Source: an uncultured Eubacteriales bacterium
GTDB taxonomy: Bacteria > Bacillota > Clostridia > Peptostreptococcales > Anaerovoracaceae
DNA length: 36,293 nt
NCBI GenBank assembly: GCA_905206455.1
Contig: CAJLHL010000009.1
Span: 1 to 36,293, forward strand
Direction: 5' to 3'
Part shown: positions 15,650 through 23,727 of the stretch, one piece after another
How the letters are laid out: each line of letters starts with the position of its first letter
How positions within the stretch are numbered: position 1 is the first letter of the stretch
Notes under the pieces: model-generated
Databases searched by the model: none
What the model was told of the DNA's origin: nothing
The model's input: only the letters and a program-made list of their open reading frames with translations
Translations under genes and position numbers: made by a program

Positions 15650-16321
15650 TTACCTGACCGGCTCCGCTCCGTGCGTACCGGTAATCGAATATTCCACCCA
15701 TTCTGCGATGTTGACCGCATGGTCCGCGATGCGTTCCAGATACTTGGCTGTCATCAGCAGATCGATGCACAATTCGCCGTCCACATTGTCCGACTGAACC
15801 AGACGGATAATCTCGTCTTTGATCTCGGTAAACATGGAGTCCACTACATCATCGTGTTTATAGATATTCCGGCATCCTTCCAGATCCTTATTTACAAAAG
15901 CGTCGATGCAGTCGGTCACCATCGTGGCAGTCTCGGACGCCATATCTTTGATCTTGATCTTTTCCGGCAAATCCGACTTTATGATATACTGAGCCAGCTC
16001 CGCGATGTCGGAAGCCTGATCGCCGATCCGTTCAAAATCCGAAATCATCTTCAAGACGGAGGACACGATTCTCAGATCGGAAGCCACCGGCTGCTGCCGC
16101 AGCAGAATCTTCATACAGAGAGCTTCCAGTTCCCGCTCTTTGTGATCGATTTCGCTGTCCGCTCTTCTCACTTCTTTATACTTGCGCTTCTTTTTTTCTG
16201 CATCGCTGCCCGCGTCAAACAGAATATCGATGGAGTTATTGATCGCGTCTTCGCATAAGACACCCATCTTTATCATCTCCAGATTAAGCTGCTGCAGCTG
16301 CTCTTCCAGACGTATTCTCAT
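15650..16321 (-). CDS. phoU: Phosphate transport regulator PhoU
   Basis: A 223-residue, all-helical protein made of two three-helix repeats. Each carries the metal-binding signature: DFERIGDQASDIAE in the first and YLERIADHAVNIAEW in the second. PhoU bridges the Pst transporter and the PhoR kinase, holding the regulon off when phosphate is plentiful. Length and motif spacing are typical. Its ATG shares one base with the pstB stop (TGATG), showing tight translational coupling. Confidence 0.97.
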   Translation of the reverse strand: MRIRLEEQLQQLNLEMIKMGVLCEDAINNSIDILFDAGSDAEKKKRKYKEVRRADSEIDHKERELEALCMKILLRQQPVASDLRIVSSVLKMISDFERIGDQASDIAELAQYIIKSDLPEKIKIKDMASETATMVTDCIDAFVNKDLEGCRNIYKHDDVVDSMFTEIKDEIIRLVQSDNVDGELCIDLLMTAKYLERIADHAVNIAEWVEYSITGTHGAEPVR

Positions 16322-17070
16322 CAGCCGAACCTCCCTGTAATGTAGTCCTGTGTTCTCTTGTCCTGCGGCATAGAGAACAGTTTTTCTGTATCGTCAAATT
16401 CGATGACTTCTCCCAGAAGGAAGAACGCCGTCTTATCGGAAATTCTCGCAGCCTGCTGCATATTGTGGGTCACCATAATGACAGTATAGTCCGATTTCAG
16501 CTGTTCCGCAAGATCTTCGATTTTCGATGTGGAAATCGGATCCAGCGCGCTGGTCGGTTCGTCCATCAGGATGACTTCCGGCTGCACCGCCAGCGCTCTG
16601 GCGATACACAGACGCTGCTGCTGGCCCCCGGACAGACCCAGAGCGCTCTTCTTGAGACGGTCCTTCAGTTCATCCCAGATCGCCGCATCTCTCAGAGACT
16701 GTTCTACGATTTCGTCTAAGACGGATTTTTTGTGAATGCCGTGAGTACGCGGACCATAAGCGATATTGTCATAGACGCTCATCGGAAACGGATTCGGCTT
16801 CTGAAACACCATCCCCACCCGTTTTCTCAGATCATTGACGTCGATATCACGGTAGAGATCCACCCCGTCCAAGGTTATCTTTCCCGTGATCTTACAGCCC
16901 TCCACCAGATCGTTCATCCGATTGAGAGATTTCAAAAGTGTGGACTTTCCGCAGCCAGACGGTCCGATAAACGCAGTGATCTGATTTGCCGGCAGATCGA
17001 GATTTATCGTTTTGAGGGCGTGAAAATCACCGTAATATAATTCAAGATTCTCGATTTTGATTTTATCCAT
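16321..17070 (-). CDS. pstB: Phosphate ABC transporter ATP-binding protein
   Basis: A 249-residue ATPase of the high-affinity phosphate importer. Walker A is GPSGCGKS (36-43), the signature is LSGGQQQR, and Walker B is VILMDEPTSALDP followed by the switch histidine in MVTHNMQQA. The RMNDL stretch after Walker A is typical of PstB. I prefer ATG 17070 (MDKIKIENL), 9 nt from GAGG; ATG 17076 adds two residues but lies too near the ribosome site. It follows pstA by about 50 nt and overlaps phoU by one base. Confidence 0.98.
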   Translation of the reverse strand: MDKIKIENLELYYGDFHALKTINLDLPANQITAFIGPSGCGKSTLLKSLNRMNDLVEGCKITGKITLDGVDLYRDIDVNDLRKRVGMVFQKPNPFPMSVYDNIAYGPRTHGIHKKSVLDEIVEQSLRDAAIWDELKDRLKKSALGLSGGQQQRLCIARALAVQPEVILMDEPTSALDPISTSKIEDLAEQLKSDYTVIMVTHNMQQAARISDKTAFFLLGEVIEFDDTEKLFSMPQDKRTQDYITGRFG

Positions 17071-17120
17071 TGTCATTATCCTCTGATTTCAATCCTTTCT
17101 GCATCTGATACAGCACACCG

Positions 17121-18116
17121 TTACTGTGCTTTGGTTCCGAACCGCTTCGCGATAAAAGCAGACAGAGAGTTAATCAGTACTACCATGATGAGAAGCACTA
17201 CGGCGGTGGCATTGGCTTCATCCATGTACAGACCTTCTGAGAACAGCGCGTACATATGGATCGCCAACGTACGGCCCGAGTCTAAAACAGAATCCGGAAT
17301 ACCCGCCACCGTGCCGGAGGTATAGATCAGCGCCGCCGTCTCTCCGCAGATGCGCCCGATGGCGAGGATGATACCTGCCAGAATTCCCGGCACCGCGGAA
17401 GGAAGGACAATGCGGAACACAGTTCTCAGACGCCCCGCGCCCAGACCGAAACTTCCTTCTCTGTAGGAATCGGATACGGACATCAGAGCTTCCTCGCTGG
17501 TCCGCAGAATCGTAGGAAGAACCATGATCGCCAGCGTCAGCGCACCGGCGAGCATCGAATATCCCATGTGCAGAGATACGCCGAACATCAGACTTCCGAA
17601 AAGACCGTAGACGATCGAGGGAATTCCGGCCAAAGTTTCCGCAGCCAGACGGATGAATTTCACCAGTTTATTTCCCCGGCCCGCGTATTCCACCAGATAG
17701 ATCGCGGAAAACAGACCGAGAGGAACCGCGATGATCAGCGACATCCCGACCATCGTAAAAGTGTTGACGATCGCGGGCATCATGGAGACATTTTCGGTGG
17801 TATATTCCCAGGCGAACATCGAAAGCTTCAGATGAGGAATTCCATTGATGAGAATATAGCCCACCAGCAGCAGCAGTGCGGCGACGGTAATCACCGCCGC
17901 TGCGGTCACAAGAAACAGCATAAAAAACGATCCCGGCCGCCTTCGGTACTGCCTCATCCGTTCGCCTCTGGTAACCACATTGATCGCCCGGATCCCCGCA
18001 GCCGATACGACATGATTTTCAGTCTCTGCCATATGATTCATATAATTCACGGGATCTGCTGCAGGTGTCTTTTCTTTTTCGTCCGTCCCGTACAGGTTGT
18101 TTTTCTTCTTATCCAT
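17121..18116 (-). CDS. pstA: Phosphate ABC transporter permease PstA
   Basis: A 331-residue membrane protein with about six helices (first near 64-92). It has the BPD-transporter coupling motif EGSFGLGAGRLRTVFRIVLP in the cytosolic loop and the ETLAGIPSIVYGLFG stretch of Pst permeases. The N-terminus has about 60 hydrophilic residues before the first helix, longer than in E. coli PstA and of unknown use. It pairs with PstC to form the phosphate channel. It starts 3 nt after pstC, with AAGGAAAG inside the pstC end. Confidence 0.97.
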   Translation of the reverse strand: MDKKKNNLYGTDEKEKTPAADPVNYMNHMAETENHVVSAAGIRAINVVTRGERMRQYRRRPGSFFMLFLVTAAAVITVAALLLLVGYILINGIPHLKLSMFAWEYTTENVSMMPAIVNTFTMVGMSLIIAVPLGLFSAIYLVEYAGRGNKLVKFIRLAAETLAGIPSIVYGLFGSLMFGVSLHMGYSMLAGALTLAIMVLPTILRTSEEALMSVSDSYREGSFGLGAGRLRTVFRIVLPSAVPGILAGIILAIGRICGETAALIYTSGTVAGIPDSVLDSGRTLAIHMYALFSEGLYMDEANATAVVLLIMVVLINSLSAFIAKRFGTKAQ

Positions 18117-18119
18117 GGA

Positions 18120-18965
18120 TTACTTCTTTCCTTTCAGCGCCGAGAATGAGAGATTGATAATCAGTATAAATACGAAGAGAACTACGCCGGTAGCGATCAG
18201 CGCCTCTTTGTGAAGACCCTCTGCATACCCCATCTCCAGCACGATATTGGCCGTCATCGTACGTACGCCGCTGGTGATGCTCTCCGGTATAATCGGCTGA
18301 TTCCCCGCGATCATGATGACCGCCATGGTCTCTCCGATGGCGCGGCCGATACCCAGAATGATTCCTGCCAAAACACCTGACTTCGCCGCCGGAAGCAAGA
18401 CGAAAAACACACTGCGCTCATGAGTGGCGCCCAGAGCCAGGGAGCCTTCGTAGTACTGTTCCGGAACGGAGCGAATCTGTGTCTCACAGACTCCGATAAT
18501 CGTAGGCAATATCATCATTCCCAGGAGCAGGGACGCCGTGAGCAGTCCCTTTCCGCTGGTGCCGAAGAGATTGTGGACCGCCGGTACGATGACCAGGATA
18601 CCGAAGAAACCGTAGACGATGGAAGGGATTCCCGCCATGAGATCGATGGCGGGTTTCAGCACGCTGTAAAGCCGTTTCGGGCAGAAACGCGCCATAAACA
18701 TAGCGCACAGCAGACCGATGGGCACACCGACGATGATGGCTCCCGCTGTCACATATAAACTGCCGATAATCATAGGAAAAATTCCGAATTCACCGTTCAG
18801 CGGTCTCCATTCATCCCCTAAGAGAAAATTCCCGAATCCGATCTCCGACATCGCCGGAATGCCGTTGGAAAATAAGAAAAAACAGATGAGCAATATCGCC
18901 AGGATAGAAGCACAGGCCGAGATTAAGAATACGACTTTCATAAAAATTTCTTTCAACTGTTTCAT
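18120..18965 (-). CDS. pstC: Phosphate ABC transporter permease PstC
   Basis: A 281-residue permease with about six membrane helices. Seen: the LMAGIPSIVYGFFGILV motif, the coupling loop EGSLALGATHERSVFFVLLP and GIGRAIGETMAV, all typical of PstC. The start ATG 18965 has AGGAG 5 nt upstream. It is separated from pstS by a 173-nt gap containing a strong hairpin without a U-run, and it is followed 3 nt later by pstA. Confidence 0.97.
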   Translation of the reverse strand: MKQLKEIFMKVVFLISACASILAILLICFFLFSNGIPAMSEIGFGNFLLGDEWRPLNGEFGIFPMIIGSLYVTAGAIIVGVPIGLLCAMFMARFCPKRLYSVLKPAIDLMAGIPSIVYGFFGILVIVPAVHNLFGTSGKGLLTASLLLGMMILPTIIGVCETQIRSVPEQYYEGSLALGATHERSVFFVLLPAAKSGVLAGIILGIGRAIGETMAVIMIAGNQPIIPESITSGVRTMTANIVLEMGYAEGLHKEALIATGVVLFVFILIINLSFSALKGKK

Positions 18966-19000
18966 TTTTACTCCTGTACTCGATAATGTTACACACAGCA

Positions 19001-19046
19001 GAGGGGCGGACCGCAGAATAATATGTTACTGCACGATCCGCCCCTC
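19001..19046 (-). other. Hairpin between pstS and pstC
   Basis: GAGGGGCGGA (19001-19010) pairs perfectly with TCCGCCCCTC (19037-19046), and an inner GCAG/CTGC pair extends it across an internal loop. No U-tract follows on the minus strand, so it is not a standard terminator. A 3' stabilising hairpin of this kind would let pstS mRNA accumulate above pstCAB, as the stoichiometry of the transporter needs. Confidence 0.6.
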
Positions 19047-19138
19047 CAATTCTATTCGCAAACTTGTAAAACTGTTCCGGCCGCCTTTTTTGGAAAGCCG
19101 CACCGGTATGTGAAGCCGACTCCCGCCGGCAGAGAGGC

Positions 19139-20044
19139 TTAAGCGAGAATATCGCCCCAGTTTGTCGTTTCTCCTGTGAAAATGGACTTGATCTGATCAC
19201 TCGTGAGATCTTCCGCAGCGCAATTCTTATTGACGATTACTGCGATACCGTCCATTGCGATTCTCAGCGGTGTAAGGCCCTGGCTGAGTTCGTCGTCCTT
19301 AAGTTCTCTGGAAGCCATTCCGATGTCGCATGTGCCGCTGGCCGCAGCGGAGATGCCGGAAGAAGAATCGTTCTGCTGCACTTCGATCTTGGCATCCGGG
19401 TTGAATTCAGCATACGCTTCCTTCAGTTTTTCCATGATCGGAGCCACAGAAGAAGAGCCTGCTACTGTGATCGTACCGGAAGGTTTCTTGCTTTCGAAAG
19501 CACCCTTGTTTCCTTCGCTTACATAACCGCCTTCTTCAATGACCGCCTGGCCTTCTTCGCTCATGATAAAGTTTACAAAATCCTGAGCCAGGTCGTTTAA
19601 AGAGCTTTCTTTATAGACTACATTGAAAGGTCTCGCTACCTTATAAGTGCCGTTTTTCACATTCTCTGCGGTTGCTTCCGTTCCATCAATTTTCAGAGCC
19701 TTTACAGAGTCGCCGAGAGAACCGAGAGAGATGTAACCGATCGCCGCTTCATTTCCGGCCACGGTAGTCATCATGACAGAAGTGCTGTTTGTGATTTCCG
19801 CAGTCCGGACGGTATGATCCACTTTATTGCCATCCGCATCCTTTTCTTCGATTCCGAAGAGTTCGATAAACGCGCCTCTCGTGCCGGAACCGTCTTCTCT
19901 GGTGAGGACCGTAATCTCAGAATCTGCAGCGCTGCCGCCGTCAGCGCTCCCGTCCCCGCTGCTGTTTCCGCATCCCGCCAGTACAGACATGGCCAATGCC
20001 GCCGTGAGACCTGCCGCAAATATTTTCTTTACTTTCTTGTTCAT
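19139..20044 (-). CDS. pstS: Phosphate-binding lipoprotein PstS, circularly permuted
   Basis: A 301-residue extracytoplasmic receptor with a lipoprotein signal (LAGCGN, lipidated C25). ATG 20044 has GGAGG 7 nt upstream. The order of the fold is unusual. Residues 44-58 (ITVLTREDGSGTRGA) match the middle of a standard PstS, where the second lobe starts; AIGYISLGS follows at 101-109. Residues 190-300 (GTITVAGSSSVAPIMEKL, QQNDSSSG, then IAVIVNKN and IFTGETTNW) match what is normally the N-terminal part. The protein ends at exactly the point where its N-terminus would continue, so it is a circular permutation. All phosphate-loop motifs (GSSS, DGSGTR, SSSG) are kept, so binding should be intact. 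Confidence 0.93.
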   Translation of the reverse strand: MNKKVKKIFAAGLTAALAMSVLAGCGNSSGDGSADGGSAADSEITVLTREDGSGTRGAFIELFGIEEKDADGNKVDHTVRTAEITNSTSVMMTTVAGNEAAIGYISLGSLGDSVKALKIDGTEATAENVKNGTYKVARPFNVVYKESSLNDLAQDFVNFIMSEEGQAVIEEGGYVSEGNKGAFESKKPSGTITVAGSSSVAPIMEKLKEAYAEFNPDAKIEVQQNDSSSGISAAASGTCDIGMASRELKDDELSQGLTPLRIAMDGIAVIVNKNCAAEDLTSDQIKSIFTGETTNWGDILA

Positions 20045-20111
20045 TTTCTTTCCTCCGTGTATGGATTTGCTTATTTTCACTCTGACTTTTTCAAGCCTTT
20101 TGACATGATTT

Positions 20112-20217
20112 ATTGTAACGACACAACGTTAAGTTCAAAGTCGCTCCTCAGTTAAAAGTATGTTAATTATCAAGGAATTTCATACTATTTTGCCGCAAAT
20201 TTTAAAGTTTCTGTAAA
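20112..20217 (-). promoter_or_regulatory. pstS promoter with Pho-box-like repeats
   Basis: On the minus strand, -10 TACAAT (complement of 20112-20117) has no good -35. Upstream are TTAACA-like hexamers: TTTACA (20212-20217), TTTAAA (20201-20206), TTAACA (20161-20166), TTTAAC (20151-20156), TTGAAC (20133-20138) and TTAACG (20127-20132). The first two are 11 nt apart and the middle two 10 nt apart. Direct TT(A/T)ACA repeats with that period are the PhoP box of Bacillus. The encoded PhoP is the expected activator. Confidence 0.6.
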
Positions 20218-20310
20218 GCAGAGTATTTTACAGAGACCTGCGCCTTGTAAAAGATACGCGAAAAATGGAGAAATATGATTCCGGCGCCTCTGCAGAGAGT
20301 GAAAAGGAAG

Positions 20311-20350
20311 AAACAAAAAAGAAAAATACCCCGGAGGCAGATTCCTCCGG
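20311..20350 (-). terminator. Terminator after the 167-aa lipoprotein gene
   Basis: A CCGGAGG-CAGATT-CCTCCGG stem (20331-20350) is followed on the minus strand by U5-C-U6. It lies about 95 nt past the lipoprotein stop. Confidence 0.85.
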
Positions 20351-20443
20351 AGCACGCGAGAATTTTAATAAATAATAAATGTATGAGATTTTGTAACCGG
20401 AAAAGTAATCGACAATCAACTGATTTCGGATAAAGGAACCGTT

Positions 20444-20947
20444 TTACCGCCGCTTTGGCCCGCCGTCCTCGCGCACAAAGAACACCTCGCTGCCGTCGGC
20501 TGAGAACGCGATCTTACAGCAGTAAGCAGAACCTTCCTCCGCCTCCAGATAAAAAGTCACGACACCATCCCCGTGATAAGTAAAATCCGGCTCGGAGTAT
20601 ATTTTTGCAGACACCCCGCACATCTGATAATTTCCCTCTTCATCAAAAAATGCGGTATTGCTCGTCTCTGTCTCACTGTCATAAAAAAGCACGGCTCCGA
20701 CCCGGTCATAAGCATCGTCAGAAATCGGAACACATCCGGCGACACTCCAGCAGTCTTCTTTTACATTCTCAAACATCGACAGAATCTCCTGACTGCTCCA
20801 GTTCTTTTCATCGGTATCTCCGCCGTTCTCTGCGCTCGTCATCCCCTCTTCCGCAGTGACTGCGGAAGCAGGATTCTGACTGCCGCCGCACCCGGAAAAT
20901 CCCGGAATCGATAGCAGCAGGATGAGAAAGATCGCTGTTTTTTTCAT
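20444..20947 (-). CDS. Putative lipoprotein, unknown function
   Basis: A 167-residue protein with a lipoprotein signal peptide (1-20) and lipobox FSGCGG (C20), then a Ser/Ala/Glu/Asp-rich spacer to about residue 45. The folded part (about 50-163) is acidic and rich in aromatics and beta-prone stretches. It has four further cysteines in two spots (CWSVAGC and YCC) plus one in MCGVS, which could form disulfides outside the cell. ATG 20947 has AGGGGGA 7 nt upstream. A strong terminator follows, so it is likely monocistronic. I do not recognise a family. A GCCCGA/TCGGGC hairpin (20966-20986) lies just upstream of its ribosome site. Confidence 0.75.
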   Translation of the reverse strand: MKKTAIFLILLLSIPGFSGCGGSQNPASAVTAEEGMTSAENGGDTDEKNWSSQEILSMFENVKEDCWSVAGCVPISDDAYDRVGAVLFYDSETETSNTAFFDEEGNYQMCGVSAKIYSEPDFTYHGDGVVTFYLEAEEGSAYCCKIAFSADGSEVFFVREDGGPKRR

Positions 20948-21120
20948 GCCGTGTCCCCCTTTCAGGCCCGACCCGGTGTCTCGGGCGCCTGTCCGCTGAA
21001 TCCCGCTTTTCGTTTTTTTATTTTAACACAGAAAGGGAAGCCTCTCCATAGAGATTTCGAAATGAGAAAAGATCGCCTTTTTCTTTTTCAGTCTTTCGAA
21101 AAGTTCAGAGAGAGCTGTTT

Positions 21121-21708
21121 TTACAGATCCGTCTCCACGAAGTGAACAGCAGAGATATCCCGGTATTTTTGGTAAACCCGTTCTTCGTCGCCGTCAAAAT
21201 TTAATTGATACATTCTGAATATGACCGGTATATTTTTAGGCTGCCACTGTTCTTCATAGGAATACCGGTATTTCATCCCCGCGTTTCTCATCACGCCGCC
21301 GCTTCGCGGATTGTCTCTGTCATGAGTGGCTGTGATATACGAAAGTCCGTCTTTCTTTACCTGCTCTATAACAGCTTTCGCAGCTTCGGTCGCAATCCCC
21401 CGATTCCAAAACTCTCTCCGCAGGCCGTAACCGAAATCATAAGGTTCCCGGGTATCGACTTTTATATAGCCGACGGGAATATCGTCCTCCTTCAGACAGA
21501 CAGCATAGGCATATGCCTGCGGAAGCAAATACTTGGAAGCATATTTTTCTCTGAATAACAATCGGGCTTCCTCCATATTTTTCAGAGGAAACCATGGAAG
21601 GAACCGATTTGCCTCCTCATCGCTGTAAATCCGATACAGGGCTTCCAAGTCATTTTCAGTGAATTTTCTCAATATGAGCCGTTCTGTTTCAAGCGTCGGT
21701 GTATTCAT
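21121..21708 (-). CDS. GNAT-family N-acetyltransferase, RimJ/RimL-like
   Basis: A 195-residue acetyltransferase of the RimJ/RimL branch. It begins TLETERLILRKFTENDLEAL, typical of the group, and has the beta4-beta5 region GYIKVDTREPYDFGYGL. The acetyl-CoA loop is degenerate in motif A (REFWNRGIATEAAKAVIEQV, with the RGIATEA core) and is followed by ATHDRDNPRSGGVMRNAGM, the conserved NxxSxxVxxKxG-like segment. ATG 21708 is supported by GGAGG 8 nt upstream. The substrate may be a protein N-terminus, an antibiotic or a small amine; nothing nearby decides it. Confidence 0.9.
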   Translation of the reverse strand: MNTPTLETERLILRKFTENDLEALYRIYSDEEANRFLPWFPLKNMEEARLLFREKYASKYLLPQAYAYAVCLKEDDIPVGYIKVDTREPYDFGYGLRREFWNRGIATEAAKAVIEQVKKDGLSYITATHDRDNPRSGGVMRNAGMKYRYSYEEQWQPKNIPVIFRMYQLNFDGDEERVYQKYRDISAVHFVETDL

Positions 21709-21814
21709 CCTCTTTTCCTCCGGAAGAATTCTCTCTGCAGATCTCATTCTGCAGACGGCGGCGGTTCTGGCAGCTTCCCCAATATTGTACTGCGGGTAAA
21801 AGTGCCGGTATCGC

Positions 21815-21846
21815 AAAAAATATGGCGGCGCTGATGCGCCGCCATA
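21815..21846 (-). terminator. Terminator after the ABC-F gene
   Basis: A perfect 11-bp stem (TATGGCGGCGC with its complement, TGAT loop, 21821-21846) is followed on the minus strand by six U residues. It lies about 100 nt past the ABC-F stop. Confidence 0.88.
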
Positions 21847-21947
21847 AGATAAACCCTTTCGCTCTTTACAGACCAACGCCGTTCGGCCTGCACGATTCTT
21901 TTCTTCGCTGCCGTCCGCCGGCGTGTCTCTCCTGCAAAATCCTTTTT

Positions 21948-23549
21948 TTATTTATTTCCGTTTTCCCGTCTCCAGACGATATAGTCGTCATAGCTGGAAA
22001 GCCGGTCGATCAGACCTTCCGGCGTGATCTCCATGATTCGGTTGGCGATGGTGTTGATAAATTCATGGTCGTGAGAAGCGAAGAGCACATTGCCCTTGAA
22101 ATCGATCAGACCGTTGTTGACCGCCGTGATGGACTCCAGATCCAGATGGTTGGTCGGCTGGTCGAGAATCAGAATGTTTGCGCCGAAGAGCATCATCCTG
22201 GAGAGCATACATCTGACCTTCTCGCCTCCGGACAGCACCTTGACCGGCTTATATACATCGTCGCCGGAAAAGAGCATTCTGCCCAGGAAACTTCTCATAA
22301 ACGTCTCTGTCGTCTCTTCCGTATACTGGCTGAGCCACTGAACCAGATTGAGATCACAACCGTCGAAGAAAGCGTTGTTGTCCAGAGGGAAGTAAGACTG
22401 GCTCGTCGTCGTGCCCCATTTATAAGTACCTTCGTCCGGTTCCATCTCTCCGGTGATAATCTTAAAGAGAGTCGTGTTCGCCAGTTCGTTTTCTCCGACG
22501 AAAGCGATTTTATCATCTTTATTTACCCGGAAGGAAATATTATTGAGAATCTTCACGCCGTCGATGGTCTTGCTGAGATTTTCCACGGTCAGCAGTTCCT
22601 TGCCCGCCTCTCTGTCCATGGTGAAGCCCACGTAAGGATAACGGCGGGAAGAAGCCGGCATCTCTTCTACGGAGAGCTTATCCAGAAGCTTTCTTCTCGC
22701 AGTGGCCTGCTTCGATTTGGACTTATTTGCGGAGAACCGCTGGATAAAAGACTGCAGTTCTTTGATCTTGTCTTCTTTTCGCTTATTCTGATCTTTGACC
22801 ATCTTCTGCATCAGCTGACTGGACTGATACCAGAATTCGTAGTTTCCGACATACATGGTGATCTTTCCGTAGTCCACGTCCACGATATTGGTGCATACCG
22901 TGTTCAAGAAATGTCTGTCATGGGAAACGACGATGACGAGACCGGTGTAATCCAGGAGAAAGTCCTCCAGCCAGTCGATGGCCTGAATGTCCAGATGGTT
23001 GGTCGGCTCATCCAGCAGGATGATTTCGGGATCGCCGAAGAGAGCCTGAGCCAGGAGAATCTTTACCTTTTCCTTCGCCGTCAGGGAAGACATCCTATCA
23101 TAGAGGATATCCTGAGAGAGACCCAGTCCCTGAATCAGTCTGCTGGCGTTGGATTCCGCCTCCCAGCCGTCCAGCTCCGCGAATTCCCCCTCCAGTTCGG
23201 AAGCGCGGATGCCGTCCTCGTCAGAAAAGTCCTCTTTCGCGTAGAGAGCGTCTTTTTCTTTCATGATATCATAGAGACGCTGATTTCCCATGATAATCGT
23301 ATCGAGAACAGTATATTCTTCAAAAGCGAAGTGATCCTGCTTCAGCACGGACATGCGCATATCCGAAGGATAGCTCACCGAACCGGTGGAAGGATCCAAG
23401 TCTCCGGACAGAACTCTCAGAAACGTGGTCTTTCCCGCTCCGTTGGCTCCGATGATGCCGTAGCAGTTGCCCGGTGTGAATTTGAGATCTACATCTTTAA
23501 ACAGCGGCTGTCCGCTGAAATTTACACTGACATTTGTAACTGTTATCAT
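21948..23549 (-). CDS. ABC-F ATPase, YbiT/YkpA-like, with degenerate second site
   Basis: A 533-residue cytosolic protein with two ABC domains and no membrane part. ABC-F proteins bind the ribosomal E site and aid translation or resist antibiotics. NBD1 has an intact Walker A GANGAGKT (34-41) and Walker B LLDEPTNHLD (E181). Its signature is LTAKEK instead of LSGGE/Q. The linker is 240-300 (KSKSKQATARRKLLDKL). In NBD2 the Walker A is GENELANTTLF with Asn358 in place of lysine, and the catalytic glutamate is Gln464 (ILDQPTNHLD), while the signature LSGGEKVR is intact. So one composite ATP site is complete and the other has lost all three elements. Overall it resembles E. coli YbiT. It has its own promoter and terminator. 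Confidence 0.94.
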   Translation of the reverse strand: MITVTNVSVNFSGQPLFKDVDLKFTPGNCYGIIGANGAGKTTFLRVLSGDLDPSTGSVSYPSDMRMSVLKQDHFAFEEYTVLDTIIMGNQRLYDIMKEKDALYAKEDFSDEDGIRASELEGEFAELDGWEAESNASRLIQGLGLSQDILYDRMSSLTAKEKVKILLAQALFGDPEIILLDEPTNHLDIQAIDWLEDFLLDYTGLVIVVSHDRHFLNTVCTNIVDVDYGKITMYVGNYEFWYQSSQLMQKMVKDQNKRKEDKIKELQSFIQRFSANKSKSKQATARRKLLDKLSVEEMPASSRRYPYVGFTMDREAGKELLTVENLSKTIDGVKILNNISFRVNKDDKIAFVGENELANTTLFKIITGEMEPDEGTYKWGTTTSQSYFPLDNNAFFDGCDLNLVQWLSQYTEETTETFMRSFLGRMLFSGDDVYKPVKVLSGGEKVRCMLSRMMLFGANILILDQPTNHLDLESITAVNNGLIDFKGNVLFASHDHEFINTIANRIMEITPEGLIDRLSSYDDYIVWRRENGNK

Positions 23550-23554
23550 TCGTA

Positions 23555-23623
23555 TTATCCTCCTAATTCCCGGACCGGCGTAACCGCCGGCCGAATCGGA
23601 CTGACAGACAGATAAATCACCAT
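23555..23623 (-). CDS. Possible leader peptide upstream of ABC-F gene
   Basis: A 22-codon frame (begins MVIYLSVSPIRP, ends RELGG) runs from ATG 23623 to TAA 23557-23555. Its last codons encode the AGGAGG of the ABC-F gene, and its stop is 5 nt before the ABC-F start. A GGCCGGCG/CGCCGG hairpin (about 23571-23592) lies inside it. The start has only a weak GGCGG site. Leader peptides control some resistance ABC-F genes, so this is worth noting, but it could be chance. Confidence 0.25.
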   Translation of the reverse strand: MVIYLSVSPIRPAVTPVRELGG

Positions 23624-23727
23624 CTTAAAGCCGCCGGCTGTGCAAACTGCCGAAGTTCTGACACCGGCGAAGATCATCTGACCGCCTCATTCTCAAAAGT
23701 TTCTGTCAAAATAGCATTACTTTCACA

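Noticed and set aside
21699..23615. 638-codon open frame on the plus strand
   Set aside because: It lies antisense to the ABC-F gene, whose motifs are unambiguous. The translated protein has no recognisable domains. Long antisense frames are common here because of the codon bias of the real genes.
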